Assembly (NCBI RefSeq): GCF_037893015.1
Contig: NC_133662.1
Coordinates: 209,312,840 to 209,376,839, forward strand
Length of the DNA stretch: 64,000 nucleotides
Reading direction: 5' to 3'
Source: Macrotis lagotis
Taxonomy: Eukaryota > Chordata > Mammalia > Peramelemorphia > Peramelidae
How positions within the stretch are numbered: the stretch's first letter is position 1; each line of letters begins with the position of its first letter. Positions 47,219 to 59,374 of the stretch are shown here, in pieces. The notes under the pieces were generated by a model. That model saw only the letters and a list, made by a program, of their open reading frames with translations, was not told the DNA's origin and searched no databases. A program made the position numbers and the translations under genes.

Positions 47219-47232
47219 ATATATATGTATAG
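46960..47232. repeat. (TA)n and (TG)n microsatellites
   Basis: Two ta runs lie at about 46,960-46,990 and 47,169-47,205, and a tg run follows the second. The IYIY-rich ORFs around them come from the repeats. Confidence 0.95.
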
Positions 47233-47459
47233 CCATACATAACTTCATGTATGCGTAAGATCTATACACACATGAGTGAGTACAAATATATATGTATGTA
47301 TATATCCATATTTGCACATTTACATGCATATATGCTCATGTAAATACATGCATATAAACTTTACGTGTATGCCAGATGTTATCAATAAATGTGATGTGGA
47401 AAAAAGAGAGAAAACAGATGTGACAGTATTTTTTCAAAAGACACACTCAATAGACTGAT

Positions 47460-48180
47460 GAACAAAGGATTTAAAGCAATTATGGTATGTGGCAGGGGGA
47501 GGATATTCCTCAGAAAATATCAAAGAGCTTTGAAGTTAGATCTTTCAAATGTGTAATTATAATTTCTGCACAGCTGGGTAAGTTGACAGGTAGGTTGGAT
47601 AAATCAACATAAATCTTTTTACACTAGTTAGAGCAATTGCATTCAGGTGGGACCTGCCATTACTGAAGCACTCTTGCCACAATCCGCCAACAATGACGTG
47701 CTTTAGCAATTTTATCAGCACTCAAATGCTTAGTGCTTTTTGGAGATGAAATATGGGTTAGTGCTATCAAAGTCATTCTCAGAAGAATACCTTCAAAGTG
47801 GAAGAATGAAAAACCCTAGGAACCAAGAGTTCATGGTGTCTTGGTTGCCGCTATCACATCTTGGTTCTCTAAGTCTACAGGGCAATTTACTCCAGCTCAC
47901 TTCCATTTTAATGTCCTTTTAAAGCAATTGAATCTTATTCATGAGCCTTTTGGGGGATCATCACAAATGGATTCTTCTTCATAATTGTTCGGTGTCTGAA
48001 TCTATAATGGAATGTCTACAAAGAAAAAGATGAAGAATGAGAGAATAGGGGATTATCTATTTTCCTGGGAAAATGGCAAGAATTTATTTTAGACATAAAT
48101 GTATGTGCAAATATCTGAAATATTTGGGACTTCTCTCTACCATAAAAGATAGCAATTCATATGTGACATTAGAAAAGGGC
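47460..48180. other. No repeat recognised; candidate conserved non-coding block 47,500-47,960
   Basis: Mixed-composition DNA (for example cattcaggtgggacctgcca, acaatgacgtgctttagcaa with a CRE-like TGACGT core) lacks transposon signs. Possible regulatory DNA is inference only. Confidence 0.3.
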
Positions 48181-48189
48181 TTAATATGT

Positions 48190-48370
48190 CTAGAGCTGAA
48201 AGAAATCTGAGCTATCTTCTCATTCAGTTCCTTCGTTTTACAAATTTAGTAGCTGAGGGCTAGGAGAGTAAAGTAACTTTCTCAAGGTCACAAAGATTGC
48301 AGGTTGCAGAACTGAGATTTTAACACAGGTCTCTAGACTTCAAAACCCATCCTCCTTCAGTGGAGGATGC
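48190..48370 (-). repeat. MIR-type SINE relic
   Basis: On the forward strand: ttccttcgttttacaaattt, taaagtaactttctcaaggt and gaactgagattttaacacag. Confidence 0.6.
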
Positions 48371-48654
48371 AAGCTGTTTACCTGAATAAGTCCCTGGGAA
48401 TTTTTGGAGCCAGAAAACAGTTACATGGCAGACTCAGAGTCAAACAACTTAAAAGAGGGGAAGACAGAATCTGAACACAGAACTTCCTGATTCTTGGCCT
48501 GGAATTCTACCCATTATACTGAACTACAACTGAATATCTTTTCAAATGAATTTTAACTTAATTAAAGAGGCAGCAGCACCACATTTCTTTCTTTTTGAAG
48601 GAAAAAAGGGGGGCACACCTCTTAACCTCTTTAAGAATTTTAAAGAATGTTTTT

Positions 48655-48880
48655 CTGGCACAGAAAATCATCATGCTGAATTTAGAGTCAGGAAAACCTC
48701 AGTTCAAATTTTGTCCCAGAGACTTCCTAACTGTATCACCTTGAGCAAGTCTTTTAATACTTCTGGGCCCCCATTTTTCTCATATATAAAATGGTTATAA
48801 TAGCACCTTCCCCACAGGGTGCTTGTAGGAATCAAATGAAATAATGCATATTAAATACATTGCAAACCGTAGAGTACTAT
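48655..48880 (+). repeat. MIR-type SINE
   Basis: It reads tttagagtcaggaaaacctc, agttcaaattttgtcccaga, ccttgagcaagtcttttaat, catatataaaatggttataa and tgaaataatgcatattaaat. Confidence 0.75.
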
Positions 48881-48921
48881 AAAAATCCTAGGTAGTGGTG
48901 GTGTTGGTAGAGGTGATGTTA

Positions 48922-48923
<2 letters not shown>

Positions 48924-48992
<69 letters not shown>
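48924..48992. repeat. (TAG)n microsatellite
   Basis: About 23 tandem tag units. The reverse 64-codon ORF of poly-Tyr is an artefact of this run. Confidence 0.97.
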
Positions 48993-48999
48993 ATTATAG

Positions 49000-49790
49000 T
49001 AATAGTAATAATATGATCCCTTACTTTCTGAGCCTTCCTGTATATTCTGAATATCTATATGTCCTTTCCATGTTTTCCCCATTCTTTGATAATAAATTTA
49101 GGGACAGCATTGATTACTATTTGAGAATAAGTCTCACTGCTTCATCAATTTTTATTATTCATTGAAGAAATCCCCTCTTCATCTTCTCTCTTTCCTAATT
49201 TCCTTAAATACATTTGGAAGGGGCTCAAATAAAATGGAAAGCGGTCCTAGGAAATATTGGAATAACTCCATGATGTGAGATTTTCCATAGTGATTCCTTG
49301 TATTTTGTTCAATGAAGAATGATCACAACGTAAGTATATTTTTCAGTTTCTCATTAATATAACTCAAAATTTTCCATTACCAAAAATGATGAATATTCCA
49401 ATACATGTGTTTTGCTGGCCATTAAATGATACTTGACAGTGTTATTATTTATCTTCTATTTCCTAAGTCACCTTTTTTAAAACTCTGACTGATATTAGAT
49501 TCTAAAAGTCAGTAATCAGCTAAAATGCAAAACTGTCTACTTAGAATATTTGAAGGAAAAAAAATAATATATTTCAAGCCTTACTTTGATATTTAAAGGC
49601 ATATATAAGCTTATTGGAGAGACTAGTACTGTTACTTGGGATTCTGTCATCTAGGGAAAGCTTAATTGTGGATAGGTGACTAGGAATCATGGTTCCATTT
49701 CAATCTGGGATGGCTTAGTTTCTTTGCTACCATTTCTTCTTTTTCTAAATGTCATTTTTAGAAAATCACATCCTCTGCCAAGGAATGAGA
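49000..49790. other. No feature recognised
   Basis: This is AT-rich DNA without repeat signatures. Confidence 0.4.
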
Positions 49791-49794
49791 ATGA

Positions 49795-49819
49795 AGGAGA
49801 GAGGGAGAGAGAGACAGAC

Positions 49820-49877
<58 letters not shown>

Positions 49878-49985
49878 GACTCAGAGAGAGAGAGAGAGAC
49901 AGAGACAGATACTGACAGAGATAGAGACAGAGAGACACAGTAGGACAGAGAATCAGAAAGACAGAGTCGGAGAAACAGAGACACA
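49795..49985. repeat. (GA)n / (GACA) purine-rich microsatellite
   Basis: A perfect ag run at about 49,824-49,875 lies inside a longer gaga, gaca and agag array. The RERE- and SLSL-rich ORFs on both strands are its translation. Confidence 0.97.
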
Positions 49986-50039
49986 GATGTCACAATGTCA
50001 ATGATTGTACTTTCTAATTCCTAAGGATAAAAATAAAAT

Positions 50040-50660
50040 AAAATAAACAACCCATTAAACAAATTGGTTTACATTCTCTAGGAGCTTATATTTTAATGGG
50101 ATTGAAATCAGATAACGAAAGATGTGAAGAGATGTAGAAAAATAATAGCAGTGGTAAAAAGCAGCCAGTGAAAAAGTAGTATGGGACTATAACTGATATG
50201 GTGGATCCAGACAAGGATTTCTCCAATTATTAAATAAGCATGAGGGTGGAGTCATGTTCAGTAAACAATGCAGACAAGTATAGTTTATGAAGACCAGAGA
50301 GTGATGGAAGAAGAAAGTGAGCATTGTGGTTGTGATGTCTGGTGCTTCCAGGAAGGTAATGACCAATATTTACCATTGTGTGGCATCATCCTCAAATTGA
50401 TAATAGGGCAGTTGAAGTCCTTTGACTAATAAAGAACTGCTCCCTCTGGGAGCTGTCCATTCTTTGTCTTTGGAGGGTTTTAGTCTTCTTTCTGTCACAT
50501 CAGAGATTCTGGATGTTATTGACAAGATGCTTATCATCATGTTACCTGGAAGATGCACTTTCCTCTACACATAATTTACTTCAAGTCCCCTGAAATAATT
50601 GCTGGCCAGAAAGCAAGTAGTATTGGGAGGAATTACAACCCCATCTAGCTTTCATCCTTG
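50040..50660. other. No feature recognised
   Basis: This is unassigned DNA upstream of a SINE. A 62-codon reverse frame at 50,370-50,558 has no domain features. Confidence 0.4.
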
Positions 50661-50667
50661 ATTTCTT

Positions 50668-50824
50668 TTTTTTTTTATTTTCATTTTATTTTTCAGGCAA
50701 TGGGGTTAAAGTGACTTGTCCAAGGTCACACAGCTAGGCAATTTTTATTTGAGGTCAAATTTGAACTCAGGTCCTCCTGACTCCAGGGTCAGTGTTCTAT
50801 GCACTGTGCCACCTAGCTGCCCCC
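50668..50824 (-). repeat. WSINE1-like SINE with 16-bp TSD
   Basis: The flanks tcatccttgatttctt (50,652-50,667) and tcatccttgacttctt (50,825-50,840) differ at one base. The copy is complete, ending gccacctagctgcccc. Confidence 0.96.
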
Positions 50825-50840
50825 TCATCCTTGACTTCTT

Positions 50841-51585
50841 GTCGCTCTGTCTGATGCTGTCCCTTATCTGGTGAAGTAGCGTCTCTTCTATCAGCTCTTT
50901 CCCCTTTTTCATGGGTTTCTTACACTGGGTTGATTCACCAGGAATCTAGAATCTCTTTGACATCACTTCCTCTGGAGGAAGTCCTACCCCCTCTGTATTG
51001 GTTCTCTGTGAATAAGGTTATTGTCTAATGCTAGTTATAATTCCAATCATGAAATTTATCTCCCCCATCACAGATTTGGTGTTCACCATTAAAACTCTTA
51101 GTCATATTTTTCTATATATCTTCCATAACAAATCTGCCCAAAATTCATGAATCCTTCCTATAGACTCAATAACATTGTGTGGGTACCAATGGAATAGGTG
51201 GATTGTCAAATGATTATTCTTCTTTCATGATCTATTATCAATCTTTTGCTATTAAACAACTCTCACTGGACTCTCTCTGATAATAGATTGATGATTACTC
51301 AAACACACAATATATCTCTCCATTATTCTTTCAATACCATAAAGCTTTCATTCTTCAGACTCTGGTATGCTATGTTTTACAAATAAACAGTAACATTGAA
51401 AGACAGGCAAGGCTAAAAATGTAAGTCTTTTTTCAAGAGGAAATTTAGGGTCATTAAATGTAACACACAATTTCCCAAATGTAAGTTATTCTACTCTCCT
51501 ACTGATTTGGGGTCTAATTTTGTGTCTGTCCCAGATATATGAACTAAAGAAAGCTCAGTGATGTAGTTAGTATTTACAACAGTAT
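50841..51585. other. No feature recognised
   Basis: Mixed AT-rich DNA. No repeat or gene signature was seen. Confidence 0.4.
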
Positions 51586-51589
51586 TTGC

Positions 51590-51805
51590 AGTTAGAAAAA
51601 AATCTGAGTTCAAATCAAATCTCAAAAACTAACTATATTACCCTGAACTAATTCCTTAACCTTTGTTTCAGTTTTCTCATCTGTAAATAAAGCATAGCCT
51701 ATCCCCCAGAGTTGTTGTGAAGACAAAATAAGATAATATTTGTAATGAAGTCTGTAAATTTTAAAGAGATTAACTGTTTGTATTATTAGTGTTATTATTA
51801 TGCTA
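51590..51805 (+). repeat. MIR-type SINE
   Basis: It reads aaatctgagttcaaatcaaa, tttcagttttctcatctgta, ccccagagttgttgtgaaga and gtattattagtgttattatt. Confidence 0.75.
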
Positions 51806-52395
51806 CTGCTACCATTAATGATAGATTAGTATTACGGGTTATTCATTCAATTGCCAATCATAGATAGTTCAATCAAATTTCTTCTCTAATATATATAAGG
51901 ATGATTAGTTTGAAGTATTTTAAGCTCACATTTGGAAGCTCTACAATTCTAGGGCTAAATGCAAATATCACAATGCCATTCAAAAATAGGAACATCTGAT
52001 GGACTTCACCATCTACAAGCCATCTAGTCAAAATCAATTTTATGTTAAATTTTTCTATCTGAATTTTCACATGAATTAATATTTTCTGTTTGGAATCCTA
52101 TTATTGAAATCAAAAACTGGTAATTCATTGCAGATTGTAATTAATATCACAATTGGTGCAATGAACAGACTAAGTAAAAAGTCAGGGGAAAAGAAAACTT
52201 AAAAAATCATGAAGGAAAGAAAAAAGGGGGAGAAAAGAGAAGAGAACAAAAAATAAAACATTACAGGAGTTTAAAGAAAAAAATCATCTTAAATTAACAG
52301 ATACCTTAAATTAACAATGAGAATAGGGGCTAAATACCAGTTTCCATTCAGGTTAGACCTGTCTCTATTTGGAAAACTAGTTTAGTATAAAAATA
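51806..52395. other. No feature recognised
   Basis: This is AT-rich DNA with a purine-rich patch at 52,180-52,260. Confidence 0.4.
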
Positions 52396-52399
52396 ATAA

Positions 52400-52570
52400 C
52401 CATCTTATCTTATTTGATCCTCACAAGTATCCTGGGAGGTAATAGTCATTATGATCTGCACTTTACAGATGAGGAAATTGAGTCTGAGGAAGCTTTGGTG
52501 ATTTGCTTATAACTACAGTTAATGTTTTGAGGTCTCTAAGTTAGAGGTCAGAGCTTCCTTTAGAGTTAGC
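52400..52570 (-). repeat. MIR-type SINE relic
   Basis: On the forward strand: ttgatcctcacaagtatcct, gggaggtaatagtcattatg, cactttacagatgaggaaat and tgagtctgaggaagctttgg. Confidence 0.75.
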
Positions 52571-52709
52571 ATAAAAAAACATGATGCCTTGGATGAATGG
52601 CCCTGAGGATTCAGATCTAAAAGACAAGCAGCCAGCTGGATTGTAAGGAAATTTAGCAATTATCTCATTGTCACAAGTTTTCTATGTGAGTTCAGTTTGC
52701 ATTTATTTT

Positions 52710-53035
52710 TATCAATGTTCAGCCATTCTGTTGTGTCTGACTCTTCAATACTCTCCATATGCTTTAGTTTGTTTGTGTTTTGTTTTTTGATGTTTTTTGG
52801 TAGACAATTGGGCTTAAGTGATTTGCCAAGGAACACACAGCTAGAATGTGTCAAATGTGTCCATGGAAGTTTCTTGTCAAACTGGAGTGGTTTTCCCTTT
52901 CTTTGTATAATAGATTAAAAGAGATTGAGTGACTTACCCAGAGTCAGACAGGTCAAAATACCTGAAGCCAGATTTGAACTTAGTTTCTCCTGATGCCAGG
53001 TCCAATGCTCTATCCACTGAGCCATCAGATAATTA
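52710..53035 (-). repeat. MAR1-like SINE interrupted by another SINE fragment
   Basis: The outer tail gttcagccattctgttgtgt and ctgactcttcaatactct is separated from caaactggagtggttttccc by a WSINE1-like core (cacacagctagaatgtgtca). The outer element then runs to gctctatccactgagccatc. Confidence 0.7.
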
Positions 53036-53096
53036 ATCATTGACAATAATTGAACAATGTGGACTATTGTTAGAGGGAAAATATTGTGAAAAGAAA

Positions 53097-53210
53097 TGAT
53101 ATGTTTTGGGTACCACCATACTCCCAGTCACCTAGACTTGTTATCCTCAACTACATGGTCTCTGTCTCAACAAATCCATATCCAATACTATTGTTTCTGT
53201 TGTTATCATT
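53097..53210 (+). repeat. L2 LINE internal fragment
   Basis: The sequence ccatactcccagtcacctag, cttgttatcctcaactacat and aaatccatatccaatactat matches the L2 ORF2-end pattern. Confidence 0.65.
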
Positions 53211-53254
53211 TGTTACTGTTGACCATTTTCAAATGTGACAGTTGTGAATTGTGT

Positions 53255-53475
53255 TCAAGTTGTGTCATTTTCAATTTGTGATCATTTCGGGTTTCCTGGA
53301 AAAAAATACTGGAGTGTTTTGCCATTTCCTTCTCCAGATCATTTTACAGATGAGGAAACTTAGGCAAAAAAGATTTAAGTGATTTGTCCAGGGTCATATA
53401 GTTTGAGCCTGTATTTGAACCCAGGCTTTCCTGACTCTAGGCATGACATTCTCTCGACTGTGCCACCTTCACTGC
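53255..53475 (-). repeat. MAR1-like SINE
   Basis: It reads tactggagtgttttgccatt, tccttctccagatcatttta, cagatgaggaaacttaggca and acccaggctttcctgactct, with a head complement ending in cactgcccc. Confidence 0.85.
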
Positions 53476-53559
53476 CCCATTCTACACAGCAGTTCTCCAT
53501 ACCTGTCTGTGTATTGGTCTCTCACACTGAACTTTAAAGAGATCAAAGCCTTTTTTTGT

Positions 53560-53650
53560 TTGTTTTTATTTGAATCCACAATGATAATTAAATTTATGGT
53601 ACATACTTAGAACTTTATAAATGTTTGTTGACGAACAGATTGGCAGTTTT
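53560..53650 (+). repeat. L2-like 3' tail
   Basis: The sequence acttagaactttataaatgt then ttgttgacgaac resembles the L2 terminus. Confidence 0.5.
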
Positions 53651-53916
53651 GTTTTATCTCCTCTTAGCACCATTATTTTCTCCTATTTTCACATATTTCC
53701 CCACCTTAATATTTTTTGGAATAAACTTAAGAGGTAGAATTAACTCTTTAGCACTTTCTTCTTTTCAAAAAATTAATAGCATAATTTAAAGCATCCTACT
53801 AAGAGACAGGATAAAACTCAGAACAGATGATAAACTTTGCTCAATTGATTGGATTACATACCCCTGAGGTAATTTCAATTATAAATTCTGTGATTCTGAT
53901 ATTGGTAACTTCAGGC

Positions 53917-53924
53917 AGATAGAT

Positions 53925-53976
<52 letters not shown>
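53917..53976. repeat. (GATA)n microsatellite
   Basis: About 14 gata units. Confidence 0.97.
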
Positions 53977-53977
<1 letters not shown>

Positions 53978-54285
53978 CTATTAAATACCTTCAATATGCT
54001 CTGGCCTAAATATCCTTATACATTTGTTGTCACTGCTTAATTTTTGTTTTTCCATTCCCAATAAGTAATACATTTCCTGTAACATCATACAGTCTAGATT
54101 GAATTAGGGTGAATAATGAATCCCATGAAGTAATCATATGATTTGAATTCACATTATTTGAAGTTATAATTTTGTAAATTATGATAATATGGCCATTGGA
54201 TTCAGCCCAATGGGAATATGCAGTTTGAATTTGAATAATGTGAATCACTTCATGGAATTCATTATTCATTAATGATTTTATCTGG
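53977..54285. other. No feature recognised
   Basis: This is AT-rich DNA. The 79-codon reverse frame at 54,030-54,269 has no recognisable domain. Confidence 0.4.
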
Positions 54286-54289
54286 AGTT

Positions 54290-54585
54290 GTAGACACTCA
54301 ACAAATGTTTGTTAATTGATTTAATGATTTCGTTCAGTAATTTTAGAGTTGAATTAGACTATTTATCACTCCATTTGAGATTTTCTTGGCAAGGATACTA
54401 TAGTGATTTGCTATTTATTTCTCCAAATCATTTTTTTTTAAACAAATGAGGAACTGAAGCTAACAGGATAATAACTTCCCCAGAGTCACACAGTTTGTAA
54501 GTGTCTAAGATCAAATTTGAACACAGGAAGATGTGTTTTCCTGACTCCGGGCTCAGCAATCTAGCCACTGCATCACCTCAATGAC
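54290..54585 (-). repeat. MAR1-like SINE, with an L2-like tail to its left
   Basis: The sequence agatttcttggcaagga-type tail, gtgatttgctatttatttct, aaacaaatgaggaactgaag and acagtttgtaagtgtctaag define the SINE. The segment caacaaatgtttgttaattg at its left edge fits an L2 end. Confidence 0.7.
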
Positions 54586-55595
54586 AAGAGAAAGAATGAT
54601 ATTGGTACCTAAAGTATGGTGGGTAAATGTAGTTGAAATGGAGGGAACCATTGAGGAAGATACTTTCCTAATGATATCTTTTTTCCTAAAGTGAGACCTA
54701 CTCATAGGCACCTATTTCCATTTGAGTATCTTCTCTTCACTGGAAAATTCTCAATAATAAAAATTTAAATTGCGTTTTCCTCCTCTTCCCCTCTGCTCTC
54801 CTCTTCTCTACTGAACAAGCATTCAACAAATGAATAAGTAAATAACTGGATCAACTATTGACTGTACTATTATAGCAAAAAAAAACAATACCATGAAATG
54901 GGGTTTAAAATTATATCTTTGAAAGGACCACTATATGTAGCTATTTTTGAATTCAAAAGAAGTTGTAGAAAAAGTCTGTCCCAAAAGTCTTAGTTCAGCT
55001 TTAATAGCTTATTAAATTTTAATAATTTAAAATTCCATTAAAACTTAAAAAATTTTGTGATCCTAATTCTCCCTTTAAATGTATGTTTTCTATCTGATCT
55101 TCATGTCATCTGAAAATCTGATAAATGTTGTAGTTTTTATTAATTTTTTAATGAATTAAATCAGGGTGTGAACAGGTCTCTATAATCTATGCCTTCTCTC
55201 TCAACAATGTTGGGTGATCTTATCATATTATATATGTGTGTTTCTGCTTTTTATGTGTAAGAAACACACAAATACATGCACTCATGGATACATGCACAAT
55301 GATTTTAAAAAATCATTGAGTCTATCCATAAAGTAAAATGATCCTGTGCAATTATTAAGATAATTATTTGACTTTTATTTTTGTCATATAAACCTTAATT
55401 TCAATAAATTTAGAATTTTCTTCATTTTTCCTTTTTGAAATATGAATAGTGATCATGAACAATGTACTGCAGCTTGTTAAATCATTGGAAATAAAAACTT
55501 AGTAAGGTTTTAAAATCAGATTACCCTACATGAAGAAAATACATTTCCATTGCCAGCCAAATTGCATGTGCACACATACATTCAAGATATTTCCA
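54586..55595. other. No gene; possible mariner-like end near 54,980
   Basis: The sequence tctgtcccaaaagtcttagt at about 54,976-54,995 resembles a mariner-type terminal repeat, but I find no matching right end. The remaining DNA is unassigned and AT-rich. Confidence 0.25.
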
Positions 55596-55599
55596 AATT

Positions 55600-55820
55600 T
55601 ATATATCCAGCCCTAGCCTCTTCCTGTATTCTAGGTTATACTACCATCTGGATACACCATAGACCTCTTTAACTACTAGAATTCATTAAATGCCATATTT
55701 CATTATCTTTACTATAAAAGCTCTTCTGGATTTCCAGCTTTTGCTCACTAGCTTTCTAGTCACCTAGATTTTCAATTTTGATGTCATCCTCACCTAACCA
55801 TTCTCCTTTACCTTACATTG
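55600..55820 (+). repeat. L2 LINE internal fragment
   Basis: The sequence ctaccatctggatacaccat, agacctctttaactactaga and ttttgatgtcatcctcacct fits the L2 order 'atgtcccataggcatctcaa...gtcatccttgactcc'. Confidence 0.55.
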
Positions 55821-55906
55821 GTAAGCTTATCACAACTAATACTAAGGACATTACATTTTTGTGAAGGGTTTACAAATATTATGTGGACAAGATCCAGGAA
55901 GATATA

Positions 55907-55910
<4 letters not shown>

Positions 55911-55955
<45 letters not shown>
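55911..55955. repeat. (TG)n microsatellite
   Basis: About 22 tg units. The VCVC- and THTH-rich ORFs on the two strands come from it. Confidence 0.97.
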
Positions 55956-55958
<3 letters not shown>

Positions 55959-55959
55959 C

Positions 55960-56685
55960 ACATATACTTAGGTGCATGTTTTTCTATGTGTATATATACA
56001 AATATAGGCACATAATATACAAATATCTATCCATGTAATATCTATACATAGGCATGGATATGTGTATACATATAGATGCAAATATTCAATATACCAATAC
56101 TATTACTGTATAGAAATATATATCTGTACTTATGTATTATATATGTAGTGCTTTCTCCAAAAAACAGTAGTGCCTCCAAAATTTATCTTTGAAATGATCT
56201 GTAGCTATTTTCTACTGAATTGTTCTAAAAGAGGAAAGGAAAAGCCTTTTTCCTATTTTATTTTTATTTTTTTATTTTTGACAGAGGGACTCAGGAAGCC
56301 CATCCGAGGGGTGGTTTAAGAATGACAGTGATTGCAAAAATATGTTTCCTTTGTCTTCTTCTCATATTATCCTCTATACCAAGAAGTACTGGGGTCAAAT
56401 GAAAGAGATTAAGCCATCATGTATTTGAAATGTCTAAAAAGTATGGAAACAGTTGCCTTGTTATTTGAGTGAACATTGCTTGGCTATTGTTTTTATTCCA
56501 TCAAACATTAATTCATAAAACTGCAGAGAATTTTATTAACTCAAATTAAGTATTATGTCACTTACCTGATATAAGCTAAAAATTAATATCAATATTTTTA
56601 ATCGAGCAATAAGACCTACTTTTGTTTTAACTTGTAAATTTTATACAGTTATGGAATTCTTGTTCTCCCACCATTTCTTTTTTTA
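55960..56685. other. No repeat recognised; possible conserved block 56,440-56,600
   Basis: The left part is ta-rich. The segment 56,440-56,600 has several ATTA and TAAT cores in otherwise non-repetitive DNA. Confidence 0.3.
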
Positions 56686-56689
56686 ACCT

Positions 56690-56880
56690 ATTTTTTATTT
56701 ATTTCATTAAATATTTCCCAATTACATTAAAAATTAACATTCATTATTTTAAAATTTTAAGTGATGAATTCTCTCCTTTCCTCATGACCTACTCTCACCC
56801 TTTGTGAAGGCAAATGATATGATATCAATTTTGTGTTTTCTACTATTTCTTGTTTGATGAACTTCCCTTTTCTTTTACCA
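56690..56880 (-). mobile_element. L1/HAL1 3' UTR stub
   Basis: The forward strand reads tttcccaattacattaaaaa, ttaacattcattattttaaa and ctcaccctttgtgaaggcaa. This is the complement of the last part of an L1/HAL1 3' end. Confidence 0.7.
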
Positions 56881-56889
56881 AATCACCCA

Positions 56890-57830
56890 AGGCTATCTCA
56901 TGAGATATCTAATTTAAAAACTAACTAAGAATCAAGAGAAGGTAATGATTGTAGAATTAAAATAAATCACATGTTTATATCACATTTCTCTATAAATATG
57001 AGAATATTTATAGAAATATACACTCATGATTTTGATACATGCATATTTGTAATAAATACATTCAGCTACTTTATTGCTTCAGGACTGTATGTACAACTTT
57101 GTAAATGTGCATATACAAATGTAAACACACGAACGGATACAATTTTATGGGCATTAACCAGGAAAACGTTCAGTGCACATTATTTATTGTGGAATATATT
57201 TTACTCGGATGAGTTGAGACAGCTTGTATAATAAAATGAACATAGCAAAAGTAGATTTTAAGTCAGGAAACAGAACAGTAAAGCAATTTCCTGAGTTATT
57301 TAAATGCTTTCAATGGAGAAATGTCATTACATCCTTGAGTTACACTGGCGTATAATTATATAAGCATCACAAATAACAATGTTTTACTAAGAGAAACAGA
57401 AGTTAATATAGAAAAATTATTTCCTGTCATAAATCTTAATTTTAAGCTCAGGTAAATACACATAAATATATTTGCATTTTATCTAAATTAATTTACCATT
57501 ATTTAAGAATCATTTGTGGGATTTGCTTTAAGAAAGTCAATTAATTTGAAACCCTCTCTGTAACAGACTCAGTGATATGTGTAAAATATAATGTAATGCA
57601 ATTTATTAATGGTAATAGTGACACCAAATGTGAATTTATACAATGTACATATGCAAGTAGTTTCATATACATATGTATATGAAAAGGAATTAAAGTTGTG
57701 GACTCATTGGTTATGGTGAATCAATGCGAAAATCTTCACCTTCACTGATGTAGACTTGCAACTGCTCAGCAATTTATATTGCAATGATAATGAAACAATA
57801 ATCAATTTGCCAATATGTTTCAAGATAAGA
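56890..57830. other. No gene or repeat recognised
   Basis: AT-rich, single-copy-looking DNA. An 86-codon frame at 56,971-57,231 has no domain I can name. Confidence 0.35.
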
Positions 57831-57834
57831 CTTC

Positions 57835-57979
57835 TATTTTTAGCAAGACACTGAGGTTAAGAGACTTGCCCAAGGTCACACAGCTAAGTAATTATTAAGT
57901 GTCTAAGGCCACATTTGAACTCAGATCCTCCTGACTCCAGGGCTGGGTGCTCTACCTACTGCACCACCTAGATGCTGCC
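57835..57979 (-). repeat. WSINE1-like SINE
   Basis: It reads tttttagcaagacactgagg, cttgcccaaggtcacacagc, ttgaactcagatcctcctga and caccacctagatgctgcc. Confidence 0.9.
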
Positions 57980-58109
57980 TAACACTCTCTATGTACCTAA
58001 CTAGGTTGCTTCTATACCATCTTGTCTAATAATAACAATAATAATAACTTCTTGTAAATAGTAACTGGCAGGTAAGTATATTCAACTTTTCAAAACTTTA
58101 AATAGACCA

Positions 58110-58265
58110 TATTTTTTTTTAGATTTTTTCCAAGGCAAAGGGATTAAGTGGCTTGCCCAAGGCCACACAGCTAGGTAATTACTAAGTGTCTGAGGATGGA
58201 TTTGAACTCAGGTCCTCCTGACTCCAGGGTCAGTGCTCTTATCCAATGCACCACCTAGCCACCCC
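58110..58265 (-). repeat. WSINE1-like SINE with TSD
   Basis: The left flank ttcaaaactttaaata (58,089-58,104) matches the right flank ttcaaaacactttaaata (58,266-58,283) except for a 2-bp insertion. The copy is complete, ending cacctagccacccc. Confidence 0.92.
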
Positions 58266-58613
58266 TTCAAAACACTTTAAATAAGTAATGCCACTTGAAA
58301 CAAATAATAAATCTATGGTAAATTCTATACAATTTTTAAAATAATTTTATCCTCATTTTTTATATATGAGATAAATGAGATTTACTAATTCATTGATATT
58401 TATCAATTTATATACAGGTATACAACTAAATAAATTTCTTAGTCAGAAATTGAAACTAGGTTTTCCTTATTCTCTAGTTCATAACTCTGGACCTGTCTTT
58501 TTTAAACGCCTAGATCTTTCCAACTTTTTCATTTAACCAAATTTTGTTTATAACCACTTGCTTCTACTTCAAGAATATTTTTCATATAAATTATTGTCCT
58601 TCACCCTTTCCAA

Positions 58614-58728
58614 ATATATACATGTATATACCTATATCTATATATATACATGTATATACATATATATATATGTGTGTGTGTGTTTGTGCGTGTGTGTGTA
58701 TGTGTGTGTGTGTGCGTGTGTGTTTCAC
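58614..58728. repeat. (TA)n/(TG)n microsatellite
   Basis: Imperfect tata and tgtg units. The VCVC-rich frames here are artefacts. Confidence 0.95.
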
Positions 58729-58729
58729 T

Positions 58730-59205
58730 ATATACATTTCCTAATATTTTCCACTCCCTATCACCACCTGTTGGAAATGAAGGAGTGGAAAGAGGGTAAG
58801 ACCTTGGGAAAATTTTAGAAATTCATTTCAATATAACCCAAATTTCTATGTCATGCTACTGAAACTAATCCAAAGTATTGTAAATACAATTGTGAGATAC
58901 AACCCAGGCCTTATCCTAAAGTGGGTTATACTCCAGGAGAAAGATTTGACATTTACACATAGAGATTAAATAGAAGGAATTGAACTATCTCCTTTATCTT
59001 TTTTTCTGGTGTTCACTCATCCTAGCCTAAAGTCATGATAGCAAGTTGGGAATAAGAAAACCAGAGAGAATACTCCTAAAGGTAGAAGCAGCCACAGCCA
59101 CCACACAGAATCAACTGATTCTTTTGGGTCCTATAGATAACTCTAGTGAAGGGAAATTTCATATCTATACTAAAATCTGGAGCACCCACTAATGTTTTTC
59201 CTTTT
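58730..59205. other. No feature recognised
   Basis: Unassigned DNA between a microsatellite and a SINE. Confidence 0.4.
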
Positions 59206-59223
59206 TAAACAAAATAGACACAG

Positions 59224-59370
59224 TGGGCGGCTAGGTAGTACAGTGAATAGAGCACCCGCCCTGGAGTCAGGAATACCTGAGTTGAAATCAGGCCTCAGAC
59301 AACTTAATAATTAGCTAGCTGTGTGGCCTTGGACAAATCACTTAATCCCATTTGCCTTGCAAAAACCTAA
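59224..59370 (+). repeat. WSINE1-like SINE
   Basis: It reads gggcggctaggtagtacagt, ccctggagtcaggaatacct, gtgtggccttggacaaatca and tttgccttgcaaaaacctaa. The flanks aaatagacaca and aaacagacaca form an imperfect TSD. Confidence 0.92.
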
Positions 59371-59374
59371 AAGA

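Noticed and set aside
48888-49082. Poly-Tyr ORF
   Set aside because: Direct translation of a (TAG)n microsatellite on the reverse strand.
49676-49993. Overlapping RERE- and SLSL-rich ORFs on both strands
   Set aside because: All stem from the (GA)n/(GACA)n array.
54976-55060. Mariner-like terminal repeat (tctgtcccaaaagtcttagt)
   Set aside because: No matching inverted end or transposase frame was found, so it is mentioned only as a possibility.
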